From Collinsella sp. (GTDB lineage Bacteria; Actinomycetota; Coriobacteriia; Coriobacteriales; Coriobacteriaceae), in contig JAIHVJ010000005.1 of assembly GCA_022720335.1 (NCBI GenBank), positions 1 to 23,131 on the forward strand: 23,131 bases of DNA, in the 5' to 3' direction. Below the pieces are notes generated by a model, which made no database searches, was not told where the DNA came from, and saw only the letters and a list, made by a program, of their open reading frames with translations. Shown piece after piece: positions 1 to 7,255 of this stretch. The translations under genes and the position numbers were made by a program. The stretch's first letter is position 1. The number at the start of each line of letters is the position of its first letter.

Positions 1-1
1 C

Positions 2-735
2 TGCATCGCGCAGACCGCCATGTGGGAGGCCTTGGGCTGGGACCTCACGCAGAGCACCGTCAGCGCCTGCTACCACCTGCTCTACATGGGCAAAAAGGCC
101 AGCTCGTCCTCGCAGACGCCTCCCCCGCCGGCAGACGACCTGCTCAACCACTACACCTGCGAGCAGATGCGCGCGCACTGGCTGTCGCTCGGCCTGTCCG
201 AGAAGCCGGTGAGCTTTAGCCCCAAGGCATACGACACGCGCGTGACCGGCAAGGACAAGGACGGCAACGAGGTGCGTGCCTGCGACGACAAGCGCGTTAT
301 CGACCCGGCCCTTAAGGAAAGCGCCCTTTTGACCGGCGTGTTCAACCGCCTGGCCCGCAGTTGCTTCTACGGCGTCGCCATCAAGGAGGGCGACGAGAGC
401 CCCTATCGCAACGGCTGCATCCCCGCCGGTGACGCCTCTGCCGCCGTGGTCGAGGCTGCCGAGCAGGCAGCCCTCGCCTTTGAGCAGGCCATGTACAAGT
501 TCGAGACGCACCGCGCGCTTGCCGTGTGCGACGACTACCTGCGCGCCGCCAACAAGCGCTCGAGCTCATCTGCGAGTACTTCGACGTCGACCCCGTCGCC
601 TTCTTTAGCTGGGACAACATCTTTGCCTCCACGGACGAGTTCGTGGAGAGCCTGGGCGAGAAGCCCGGCGAGCACCGCGTGAAGCCGCTGCCCCCGCGCT
701 TCGACTTCTTCAGCAAGCACGAGAGCCAGTACTAA
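2..735 (+). pseudogene. metG: Methionyl-tRNA synthetase, 3' part, broken by an internal deletion and frameshift
   Basis: The frame is open from the window edge, so the gene starts upstream. It reads as the C-terminal half of a class I MetRS: a KMSKS-like loop (KASSSS, about base 92), the following segment with MRAHWLSLGL, then the anticodon-binding helices (FNRLARS, FETHRALAVCDDYLRAANKR). After NKR, near base 569, this frame turns into a Ser/Thr-rich nonsense tail ending at 682. The true C-terminus (ELICEYFDVD to FFSKHESQY, stop 733-735) continues in frame 1 from about base 571. Family members carry roughly 40-50 more residues between these segments, so the junction is an out-of-frame deletion, not a one-base slip. 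Recognition is from memory of the family. MetRS is essential, so either this copy is dispensable or the junction is a sequencing or assembly error. The methyltransferase 37 bases downstream is probably cotranscribed. Confidence 0.72.
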
Positions 736-772
736 AACACTCGACATGTAATGGAATGGGAAGGAAAGACGG

Positions 773-1876
773 ATGTCCAAGCCGCGTCGTCGTAAGCAGA
801 AAAAGCAGGTCAAGCCCGAGCTCAAGCTCAGGCAATTTGCCGCCACCGAGCTTTCCGACCAGCTTGCCGCCCAACACTCCGCCGCCGACCTGCCGCGCTT
901 TATGGTCGACACGGTCGCCGGCGCCTATGCGCCCGCCGATGCAGAGCTCATGATCGAGGGCTTCGGCGCCGCGGCCACACGCCCGGTCACGCTGCGCGCC
1001 AACACGCTCAAGGCGACCGCCGAGGACATCGCTGCGGCGCTCGGTGCCGCCGGCATCGCCCACAACCCCGTCGCTTGGTATCCGGACGCCTTTATCCTGC
1101 CCGAGGCCCAGGTTTCCGACCTATGGGACCTCGACATCTACCGCGACGGCAAGATCTACCTACAGAGCCTGTCGTCCATGATGCCGCCGTTGGTCCTGGG
1201 CGCCCAGGCAGGCGAGGACATCCTGGACATGTGCGCAGCCCCTGGCGGCAAGACGACGCAGATCGCCGCCCTCACCCAGGGCCAGGCACACCTCACGGCC
1301 TGCGAGATGAGCATTCCCCGCGCCGAAAAGCTTGAGTCCAACCTCCACCGCCAAGGTGCCAAAAACGTGCCCGTCATGCGCATCGACGCACGCGAGCTCG
1401 ACGAGTTCTTCCGCTTTGACCGCATCCTGCTCGACGCTCCCTGCACCGGCACGGGCACCGTCATCAGTGGCAACGAGAAAAGCCTGCGCGGCCTCACCGA
1501 GCAGTTGCTGAGCAAGTGCGCCCGCTCGCAGCGCGCGCTTCTGGACCGCGCCATGGGAGCCCTCAAACCGGGCGGCACGCTCGTCTATTCCACCTGTTCG
1601 ATCATGCCGCAGGAAAACGAGGACGCCCTGCAAGAGGCCCTCGACAAGCACATGGATTGCGAGCTCATCCCCCTCGACGGCACGCCAAGCGAAAGTGAGG
1701 CACGCCGCGCCCAGGAAGCTGGTGAGGAGCCGCGCATCGAGTCCAACGCCCTGACCGAGGCCATTGCCGCGGGTCAGGTATCGGCCATCGCCAACGGCCT
1801 GCCCGGCACGCTCACCATTCCGCCTAGCCGCGACTTTGAGGGCTTCTACATTGCCCTGATCCGAAAACGCAGCTAG
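773..1876 (+). CDS. RsmB/RsmF-type (NOL1/NOP2/Sun) RNA cytosine-5 methyltransferase
   Basis: This is a SAM-dependent methyltransferase that forms 5-methylcytosine in rRNA or tRNA. All hallmarks are visible in the 367 residues: SAM motif I DMCAAPGGKT at about 152-161, motif IV DAPCTGTG with Cys224, and motif VI STCS with Cys275. Both catalytic cysteines of the family are therefore present. The basic N-terminus (SKPRRRKQKKQ) and the ending FEGFYIALIRK fit the family. There is no added PUA domain, so it resembles the shorter archaeal Nop2-like or YebU-core forms. The start is supported by a purine-rich GGAAGGAAAG about 6 bases before ATG. It lies 37 bases after the metG remnant and is probably in the same transcript. 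The exact target base cannot be told from sequence. Confidence 0.9.
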   Translation: MSKPRRRKQKKQVKPELKLRQFAATELSDQLAAQHSAADLPRFMVDTVAGAYAPADAELMIEGFGAAATRPVTLRANTLKATAEDIAAALGAAGIAHNPVAWYPDAFILPEAQVSDLWDLDIYRDGKIYLQSLSSMMPPLVLGAQAGEDILDMCAAPGGKTTQIAALTQGQAHLTACEMSIPRAEKLESNLHRQGAKNVPVMRIDARELDEFFRFDRILLDAPCTGTGTVISGNEKSLRGLTEQLLSKCARSQRALLDRAMGALKPGGTLVYSTCSIMPQENEDALQEALDKHMDCELIPLDGTPSESEARRAQEAGEEPRIESNALTEAIAAGQVSAIANGLPGTLTIPPSRDFEGFYIALIRKRS

Positions 1877-1914
1877 CGCACGGATCCAAAACTCAACAAG
1901 CTATCTCCGTGCGC
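1876..1914. terminator. Inverted repeat between convergent genes, weak terminator candidate
   Basis: GCGCACGGA (1876-1884) and TCCGTGCGC (1906-1914) form a perfect 9-bp stem with a 21-base loop. It begins on the last base of the methyltransferase stop codon and overlaps the end of the small minus-strand gene. Neither side has a proper T-run, so termination is only a guess. Confidence 0.3.
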
Positions 1915-2071
1915 GTTTGCTCTGCTGGTCGCGATGCTGTTTAAGCGTCGCGCGCTCCTTGCGTTCGGCCCTTTTGCCCTTAATGGCCGTGACCACAAAG
2001 TAGATGACCGCGGCGGCAACGATTGCGCCCACGCACAGGCCAATCGAGCTAAACATTGCTGTCAATTCCAT
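1901..2071 (-). CDS. Small single-pass membrane protein, 56 residues
   Basis: Reading the minus strand from ATG at 2071 gives 56 residues ending in TAG at 1901-1903. A short N-terminus (MELTAMFSS) is followed by a clear hydrophobic segment at about residues 10-30 (GLCVGAIVAAAVIYFVVTAI) and then a strongly basic tail rich in Lys, Arg and Gln (KGKRAERKERATLKQHRDQQ, ending in KRARR). A GAGAGGTG ribosome binding site sits about 6 bases before the ATG, which argues that the frame is translated. The topology (short outside, basic inside) is that of a type of small inner-membrane protein with no assigned role. It converges with the methyltransferase and diverges from the TIM-barrel gene. I do not recognise a family. 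Confidence 0.6.
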   Translation of the reverse strand: MELTAMFSSIGLCVGAIVAAAVIYFVVTAIKGKRAERKERATLKQHRDQQSKRARR

Positions 2072-2262
2072 ACCGCGTCACCTCTCTTTTAAACGGGACA
2101 TTCAAGATAGCACCTCAATACCCGCCACCACAGCTCCTTCACGTTCGCCGGCCCTTCGGTCTAACGGATGGCGCGGCGGGGAAAAATCAACTCGTCAAAC
2201 GATTTAGCATTCGCAATTCCGGCTGCATCGCGCCGGCCGTCATCACATAGAATCGAGCTTCC

Positions 2263-3354
2263 ATGGATACCCTCAACGATCTAAATGAGCGCGTCGACGC
2301 CTTTGTCGGCACCAGCTCCTTCGACACGCCCGCCGCGGCGAACGACCAAGCCCCCATCGATGTTCCCACCGAAGTTCACGAGGACATCGTCGCCTCGGTC
2401 GATTTCTCCGAGGTCGAGCTCGCAGACGAGTTCACCGAACCCCAGGTAGCCGTGACCCCCAACGGACTGCTTCCCATGGAGCCGCTGCCCATCGACGGGC
2501 GCCTGCGCAAGGCGGCCCTTCGCATGCCTGACGAGATTGAGGAGGCCAGCGGCTTCACGCTCTTCGGCCGTCGTATCAAATCGCTCATCTACACCACCGA
2601 CGTCGCGGTCATCCGCAACTCCAACGCCGATGCCGTCTTTGCCGTTTACCCCTTCACGCCGCAGCCCGCCATTACGCAGGCGCTGCTGACCGTCGCCGAG
2701 TGCCCGGTCTTCGTAGGCGTGGGCGGTGGCACCACCACCGGCAAGCGCTCCGTTCAGATGGCAGCCGTCTCCGAGATGCAGGGCGCGGCGGGCTGTGTGG
2801 TCAACTCCCCCGCCACCGCCGAGATGGTCGAGCACATCACCAACATCGCCGACATCCCCGTCATCGCTACGGTCGTTCGCTGCGACGACGATGCCCACGC
2901 CAAGGTGCGCGCTGGAGCCAAGATTCTCAACATCGCCGCCGGCAAGAACACGCCCCAGGTCCTACGCGAGCTGCGCAAGCACTATCCCAACCTGCCGCTC
3001 ATCGCGCCGGGCGGCAAGACGCCCGAGAGCATCCGTGAAACCATCGCCGCCGGCGCCAACGCCATCATCTGGACGCCGCCTTCGGCCCAGCAGCTGCAGA
3101 CCGACATGATGCAGCGTTATCGCAAGATGAAGGAAGACGCCACACCTGTCATCTCGCACGACGATGTGCCCATTATCGACCAGGTCTCCGCCGCCGAGGT
3201 CAGCCAAGTCGAGAACATGAATCCCGACGTGCCGATTCCCGACGAAGTCATCGAGCGCGTCGCTTCGATCCACGAGCGCGTCGAGGAGCATCGCGCCAAC
3301 CGCGGCCTCAAGCCGTCACTGCACGGCTTCTTCTTCCGCGGAAAGAAACGCTAA
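2263..3354 (+). CDS. TIM-barrel protein of unknown function (often labelled 'hydrolase')
   Basis: The 363-residue protein has a central barrel at about residues 105-285 with the repeated beta-strand pattern of ThiG/NanE/KDPG-aldolase-like phosphate-binding barrels: KSLIYTTDVAVIRN, DAVFAVYPFTPQP, CPVFVGVGGGTTTGKRS, GCVVNSP, IPVIATVV, AKILNIAAGKNT, LPLIAPGGKTPESI and GANAIIWTPP. The Gly-rich strand ends near IAPGGK and VGGGTTTGK are candidate phosphate-binding loops. Homologues I recall in Clostridia are about 240 residues and are labelled only as hydrolases. This one has an extra acidic N-terminus of about 75 residues and a C-terminal tail of about 70 ending in a basic FFFRGKKR. No good Shine-Dalgarno precedes ATG 2263. 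A TAGAAT box at 2248-2253 raises the possibility of a nearly leaderless mRNA; ATG 2479 is a less likely alternative start. The substrate is unknown. Confidence 0.75.
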   Translation: MDTLNDLNERVDAFVGTSSFDTPAAANDQAPIDVPTEVHEDIVASVDFSEVELADEFTEPQVAVTPNGLLPMEPLPIDGRLRKAALRMPDEIEEASGFTLFGRRIKSLIYTTDVAVIRNSNADAVFAVYPFTPQPAITQALLTVAECPVFVGVGGGTTTGKRSVQMAAVSEMQGAAGCVVNSPATAEMVEHITNIADIPVIATVVRCDDDAHAKVRAGAKILNIAAGKNTPQVLRELRKHYPNLPLIAPGGKTPESIRETIAAGANAIIWTPPSAQQLQTDMMQRYRKMKEDATPVISHDDVPIIDQVSAAEVSQVENMNPDVPIPDEVIERVASIHERVEEHRANRGLKPSLHGFFFRGKKR

Positions 3355-3366
3355 CCCCAACAGCAA

Positions 3367-3404
3367 GGCCCGCCCCACAAACGTGAGGCGGGCCGTTTTC
3401 GTTT
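3367..3404 (+). terminator. Rho-independent terminator after the TIM-barrel gene
   Basis: GGCCCGCC (3367-3374) pairs with GGCGGGCC (3387-3394). A further CAC/GTG pair inside leaves a tetraloop, and GTTTTCGTTT follows. It starts 12 bases after the stop codon, facing the convergent degV gene. Confidence 0.9.
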
Positions 3405-3435
3405 GAGCAATCATGCAGCGATGTGATGGGGCAAA

Positions 3436-4326
3436 CTAATTCACGCGCTTGTCGCCCATAAAGAAGAGCGCCACCGTACCAGGTCCGGTATGCGAGCCAA
3501 TCAGAGTACCGATGTTATTGATCTCAATCTTGCCTTTAAGCTGCGGAATCTGTTCCTCGATCAGCGCCGCAACTGCCTCGGCATCCTCGCGGCACGCCGA
3601 GTGCGACATGACGCACTTACCCGAATAATCCGCACCGTCCTGCACGTGTGCCATCATGGTCTTAGCCATCTCGGAAATCGCGCGCTTCTTAGTGCGAATC
3701 TTCTCACGTGGCGACAGCCCACCTTCGCAATCGACTGTCATAAGCGGGCAAATCTTAAGCGCCGTGCCGATGATCGCGCTCGCAGCCGAAATGCGACCGC
3801 CGCGCAGGTAGCTCGACAGATCGGTCGAGAAGAACCAGTGGTGCAGGTTGAGCTTGTGCTCCTCGATCCAGGCAGCCGTCTCGTCGAGTGAAGCCCCGCT
3901 ATCGCGCACGTCGGCGGCACATTCCGCCAGCAGGCCAAAGCCCGAAGACGCCGCCAGCGAATCGATGACGCGCACCTTGCCGCCCTGGGGATAGCGATCC
4001 GCGAGCATCTGCGCCGCAACGCAAGCCGAGCCATACGTACCCGAAATACCCGACGACAACGTCAGGTGCAGCACGTCTTTACCCTCGGCAACAAGCGGCT
4101 CCCAAAACTCCTCGTACTCACCCACGCTCACCTGAGACGTCTTGGGCATGGCGCCTGCGGCAATCTGGGCAAAAAACTCGTCCGGCGTAATCGACTGATA
4201 CAGATCGTCCGTATAGACAACATCGTCGATCTCGTAATGAAAACACACGACAGGGATATTGCGCGATTCAAAGAACTCCCGAGTTCGATCGGCGGCGGAT
4301 TCACAGGTCAGGACAAAATCACTCAT
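3436..4326 (-). CDS. DegV-family fatty-acid-binding protein (FakB-like)
   Basis: The protein is 296 residues, the usual length for the EDD-fold DegV/FakB family. These proteins bind a fatty acid and, in Firmicutes, present it to the kinase FakA for phosphorylation. Visible family features are an N-terminal strand with a near-consensus start (FVLTCESAAD), KTSQVS at about 62-67, LTLSSGISGTY at about 88-98, the LSSYLRGGRIS segment, and the C-terminal IGSHTGPGTVALFFMG motif that lines the lipid pocket. ATG 4326 was chosen over ATG 4344 because AAGGAG lies 6 bases before it; the upstream ATG has no binding site. No fakA is in the window, so the partner must be elsewhere. It is convergent with the TIM-barrel gene and divergent from fbp. 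Confidence 0.92.
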   Translation of the reverse strand: MSDFVLTCESAADRTREFFESRNIPVVCFHYEIDDVVYTDDLYQSITPDEFFAQIAAGAMPKTSQVSVGEYEEFWEPLVAEGKDVLHLTLSSGISGTYGSACVAAQMLADRYPQGGKVRVIDSLAASSGFGLLAECAADVRDSGASLDETAAWIEEHKLNLHHWFFSTDLSSYLRGGRISAASAIIGTALKICPLMTVDCEGGLSPREKIRTKKRAISEMAKTMMAHVQDGADYSGKCVMSHSACREDAEAVAALIEEQIPQLKGKIEINNIGTLIGSHTGPGTVALFFMGDKRVN

Positions 4327-4354
4327 ATGAGGCTCCTTACTCATTGCTGCGCAA

Positions 4355-4363
4355 ATTATCGCA
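4355..4363 (-). promoter_or_regulatory. Extended -10 promoter for the degV-family gene
   Basis: On the minus strand TGCGATAAT reads as an extended -10 (TGnGATAAT), about 29 bases before the ATG at 4326. No convincing -35 is visible. Confidence 0.4.
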
Positions 4364-4589
4364 CAGTGAGCCTACATACGGTACATATGTCCACTATTTA
4401 CCAAATCGAACCAAAAATAGCGAACATCTTTACCACCATCGTCTCCACCGGCCCCACGCATAAATATCTGAGAAAACACCTTCTGTCGTCTCCACCCAAC
4501 CAACACATCTACCTTCACTAAATCGATTTACCAAACCATTCAGCCGACAATTCAGCCGCTGGCGCAAAATCGAAACAAAAGCGGCGCAT

Positions 4590-4619
4590 ACTGATAAACG
4601 TTTAACGCTGTTTATCAGT
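4590..4619. repeat. Perfect 10-bp inverted repeat just before fbp
   Basis: ACTGATAAAC (4590-4599) and GTTTATCAGT (4610-4619) are perfect complements around a 10-base loop, followed by TTTT at 4619-4622. It lies 27 bases before the fbp start. It could be an operator or a weak intrinsic terminator/attenuator hairpin. Confidence 0.6.
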
Positions 4620-4646
4620 TTTACCAGCCCCATCGGAAGGTGTTTC

Positions 4647-6563
4647 ATGGTCGCATTCGATCGCAATCCGCAAGATTTCAAGTATCTGCGCCTGCTGTCG
4701 AGACAGTTCCCCACCGAGCAATCCGCATTCACCGAGATCATCAACCTCTCGGCCATCCTCAACCTACCCAAGGGCACCGAGCATTTTATGAGCGACGTGC
4801 ATGGCGAGTACGAAGCCTTTATGCACATCCTCAACAACTGCTCGGGCGTCGTACGCGAGCATGTCGATGAGATTTTTGGCGACACGCTCTCCTTTGACGA
4901 GAAGGGCGAGCTGTGCACGCTCATCTACTACCCGCGCGAGAAGATCGACCTGGTCCGCAGCCAACGCGAGGACTCGCCCGCCTGGTACAAGACGACGCTC
5001 GACCAGCTCATCATGATCGCTCGCTCGCTTTCAAGCCGCTACACGCGCTCCAAGGTGCGCAAGGCCATCCCACGCGATTACGCCTACATCATCGACGAGT
5101 TGTTGCACACGCACCCGGACGAGAACAACTATCGCGTGCGCTATCACGAGCGCATCGTTGAGTCCATCCTGGAGACCGCCAGCGCCGACGACTTTATCGA
5201 GTCGCTCTCCTCGCTCATCAAGCGGCTGGCCGTCGACCACCTGCACCTAGTGGGCGACATCTTCGACCGCGGCGGCGGCGCGGCCAAGATTATGGACCGT
5301 CTGCTCACCTACCATTCACTCGACATCCAGTGGGGCAACCACGACCTGCTGTGGATGGGCGCTGCGGCCGGTGAGCCCGCTTGCATCGCCACGGTGTTGC
5401 GTAACAACCTACGCTACGACAACTACGAGATTCTAGAGAACGACTACGGTATCTCGCTGCGTGAGCTTGTTGCCTTTGCCGATGCTACCTACACCGCCGG
5501 CGAGTCCATCACCCCGCTGATCAAGGCCATCAACGTGCTGCTCTTTAAGCTCGAGGGCCAGATTATCCAGCGCCACCCCGAGTTCGATATGACCAACCGC
5601 CTGTTACTCGACAAGATCGATCACGACACCGGCACGGTCACGCTCGCCGACGGCAGCGTGTGGCCGCTCACAACCAACGACTTCCCCACCGTCGACCCAG
5701 CGGACCCCTATACGCTCACGCCCCAGGAGCAGCACATCATCGACAAGCTCGTGTCCGAGTTTGTCACCGCCGATCACCTGCATCGCCATATCGATTTCCT
5801 CTATTCCCACGGCTCGATGTACAAGGTCACCAACGGCAACCTGCTGTTCCATGGCTGCGTGCCGCTCAACGAAGACGGCACCTTTAGCAGCATGAACTGC
5901 TTGGGCACCTGGCACGCTGGCCGCGATTATCTCGATTTTTGCGACCACATCGCCCGCCGCGCCTGGCGCGTGGGCGACCGCGACGCCCTCGACTGGATGT
6001 GGTACCTGTGGATTGGCTTTAACTCGCCCGCCAGTGGACGCCTGGTGCGTACCTTTGAGCGCGCCTATATCGCCGATAAGAGCACCTGGGTCGAGCCGAT
6101 GGACCCATACTTTACGCTTACCAAGTCGCCCTCGGTCTGCAACGACATCATGCGCGAGTTTGGCGTCGCGCCCATGGCATGTTCGCCGACCGGCCACATC
6201 ATCAACGGCCACACGCCCGTTAAAACCACCAAGGGTGAGCAGCCCATCCGCGCCGAGGGCAAGCTACTGGTCATCGATGGCGGCTTCTGCCGCGCTTACC
6301 ATCCCAAGACGGGCATCGCCGGCTATACGCTCATCTCGAGCTCGCGCGGCTGCCGCCTCAAGTCGCACCGGGCCTTTACGACGGTTGCCGAGGCACTCAC
6401 GCGCAACGTGGACATCGAGAGCGAGACCAACCGTTTTGACCAAGCAGACCGTCGCCGCATGGTGAGCGACACCGATACTGGCGCCAAGATCCGCAGCCAA
6501 ATCCAAGACCTGCGTCAGCTGCTCGATGCATATAGAAACGGTGCTATCGAGGAGCGCGCCTAG
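4647..6563 (+). CDS. fbp: Fructose-1,6-bisphosphatase, class III
   Basis: This gluconeogenic enzyme converts fructose 1,6-bisphosphate to fructose 6-phosphate and phosphate in the cytosol. At 638 residues it matches the class III (Firmicutes-type) family, not the shorter class I or II enzymes. Calcineurin-like metallophosphatase motifs are clear: FMSDVHGEY with Asp50 and His52, GDIFDRGG with Asp204 and Asp207, and WGNHDLLW with Asn231, His232 and Asp233. The C-terminal INGHTPV and VIDGGFCRAY segments complete the metal site. The start is supported by GGAAGG 6 bases before the ATG. The leader contains the repeats described for 4327-4646, suggesting transcriptional control. The gtrA-like gene begins 78 bases downstream and may be cotranscribed. 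Confidence 0.96.
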   Translation: MVAFDRNPQDFKYLRLLSRQFPTEQSAFTEIINLSAILNLPKGTEHFMSDVHGEYEAFMHILNNCSGVVREHVDEIFGDTLSFDEKGELCTLIYYPREKIDLVRSQREDSPAWYKTTLDQLIMIARSLSSRYTRSKVRKAIPRDYAYIIDELLHTHPDENNYRVRYHERIVESILETASADDFIESLSSLIKRLAVDHLHLVGDIFDRGGGAAKIMDRLLTYHSLDIQWGNHDLLWMGAAAGEPACIATVLRNNLRYDNYEILENDYGISLRELVAFADATYTAGESITPLIKAINVLLFKLEGQIIQRHPEFDMTNRLLLDKIDHDTGTVTLADGSVWPLTTNDFPTVDPADPYTLTPQEQHIIDKLVSEFVTADHLHRHIDFLYSHGSMYKVTNGNLLFHGCVPLNEDGTFSSMNCLGTWHAGRDYLDFCDHIARRAWRVGDRDALDWMWYLWIGFNSPASGRLVRTFERAYIADKSTWVEPMDPYFTLTKSPSVCNDIMREFGVAPMACSPTGHIINGHTPVKTTKGEQPIRAEGKLLVIDGGFCRAYHPKTGIAGYTLISSSRGCRLKSHRAFTTVAEALTRNVDIESETNRFDQADRRRMVSDTDTGAKIRSQIQDLRQLLDAYRNGAIEERA

Positions 6564-6570
6564 CACCACC

Positions 6571-6611
6571 CGCGGGGATTGGCTAAACTTGCTGAGTTTG
6601 TCATCCCCGCG
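6571..6611. other. Two-tier hairpin between fbp and the first gtrA-like gene
   Basis: CGCGGGGAT (6571-6579) pairs with ATCCCCGCG (6603-6611). Inside it AAACT (6585-6589) pairs with AGTTT (6595-6599). The two stems are separated by a small internal loop, and there is no T-run, so a simple terminator is unlikely. It ends 30 bases before ATG 6642. An mRNA-processing or stabilising element is possible. Confidence 0.5.
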
Positions 6612-6641
6612 GCGCTTCGGCGCCAGCTTAAGGCAGGTACC

Positions 6642-7037
6642 ATGCAAAAGCTCCTTGCGCAGATCATGAAATTTGGCGTCGTCGGTGTCATTGCCACGGT
6701 TATCGACTTTGGCATTATGAATCTACTCCACTACGGTCTCGGCCTCAACATCCTAATCGCCAACACCAGCGGCTTTATCATCTCACTCATCTTTAACTAC
6801 CTCGCAAGCATGAAGTACGTGTTTGCGCACAAGGAAGGCATGAGCCGCCGCCGCGAGTTCATCATCTTTGTCGTGCTGTCCGTGATCGGTTTGGTGCTCA
6901 ACGACGGCATCGTGCTGGCGCTCAACGCCGGCCTGGGACTCGAGGCCAATATCGCCAAGATCTGCGCCACCGCGCTTGTCATGGTCTACAACTTTGTGAC
7001 CCGAAAAATCTTCCTGGAAGGCGACGAGACCAAGTAA
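6642..7037 (+). CDS. GtrA-family membrane protein, first copy
   Basis: The 131-residue protein belongs to the GtrA/DPMS-like family of small four-helix membrane proteins, which help move undecaprenyl-linked sugars across the membrane for glycosylation of surface polymers. The family opening (QIMKFGVVGVIATVIDFGIMN) and the conserved middle motif (FNYLASMKYVF) are present, with hydrophobic segments at about 10-30, 37-57, 72-92 and 98-120. ATG 6642 was preferred over an in-frame TTG at 6579 because AGGCAGG precedes it and homologues begin just before the first helix; the TTG also lies inside the hairpin. It is a close paralogue of the gene at 7256: both share SMKYVF, EGMSR and SVIGL blocks. No glycosyltransferase is adjacent. 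Confidence 0.88.
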   Translation: MQKLLAQIMKFGVVGVIATVIDFGIMNLLHYGLGLNILIANTSGFIISLIFNYLASMKYVFAHKEGMSRRREFIIFVVLSVIGLVLNDGIVLALNAGLGLEANIAKICATALVMVYNFVTRKIFLEGDETK

Positions 7038-7061
7038 CTCGCAACCTTGCAGCTTTACGAT

Positions 7062-7103
7062 GCCCACGGATGACGCACGTCGAGCGCTGTGTTGTTCGTG
7101 GGC
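7062..7103 (+). terminator. Possible weak terminator after the first gtrA-like gene
   Basis: GCCCACG (7062-7068) and CGTGGGC (7097-7103) can pair across a 28-base loop, followed by TTTGCTCGTTT. The long loop and interrupted T-run make this weak. Confidence 0.3.
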
Positions 7104-7119
7104 TTTGCTCGTTTACGGG

Positions 7120-7158
7120 CAAATTTTCAACGTTTGCGGATTAGCTCTTGAAAATTTG
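7120..7158. repeat. Perfect 11-bp inverted repeat upstream of the second gtrA-like gene
   Basis: CAAATTTTCAA (7120-7130) and TTGAAAATTTG (7148-7158) are exact complements with a 17-base spacer. The AT-rich arms stand out in a GC-rich genome and lie about 100 bases before the GTG at 7256. An operator is more likely than a terminator, since no T-run follows. Confidence 0.6.
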
Positions 7159-7255
7159 GCGAGTTCATATAGTTCTTGGCAAAGACCTTACGTTTCCCTT
7201 GTAAAAGCTCTAAAGTATCCTCTGCTCGATTCATCAACGCATTGGATGTGATTAC

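Larger units (their letters stand above)
4327..4646 (+). promoter_or_regulatory. Divergent intergenic region and probable fbp leader, G-poor with repeats
   Basis: This 320-base gap has no gene. From about 4380 to 4580 the plus strand is rich in C, A and T and strikingly poor in G, unlike the surrounding sequence. It holds an ATTTACCAAA word twice (about 4396 and 4526), a perfect palindrome AAATCGATTT (4520-4529), a tandem ATTCAGCCG repeat (4538-4546 and 4550-4558, 12-base period) and the inverted repeat listed separately. A C-rich, G-poor untranslated leader is the composition expected of a Rho loading site, so regulated early termination before fbp is possible. This is inference only. Confidence 0.45.
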
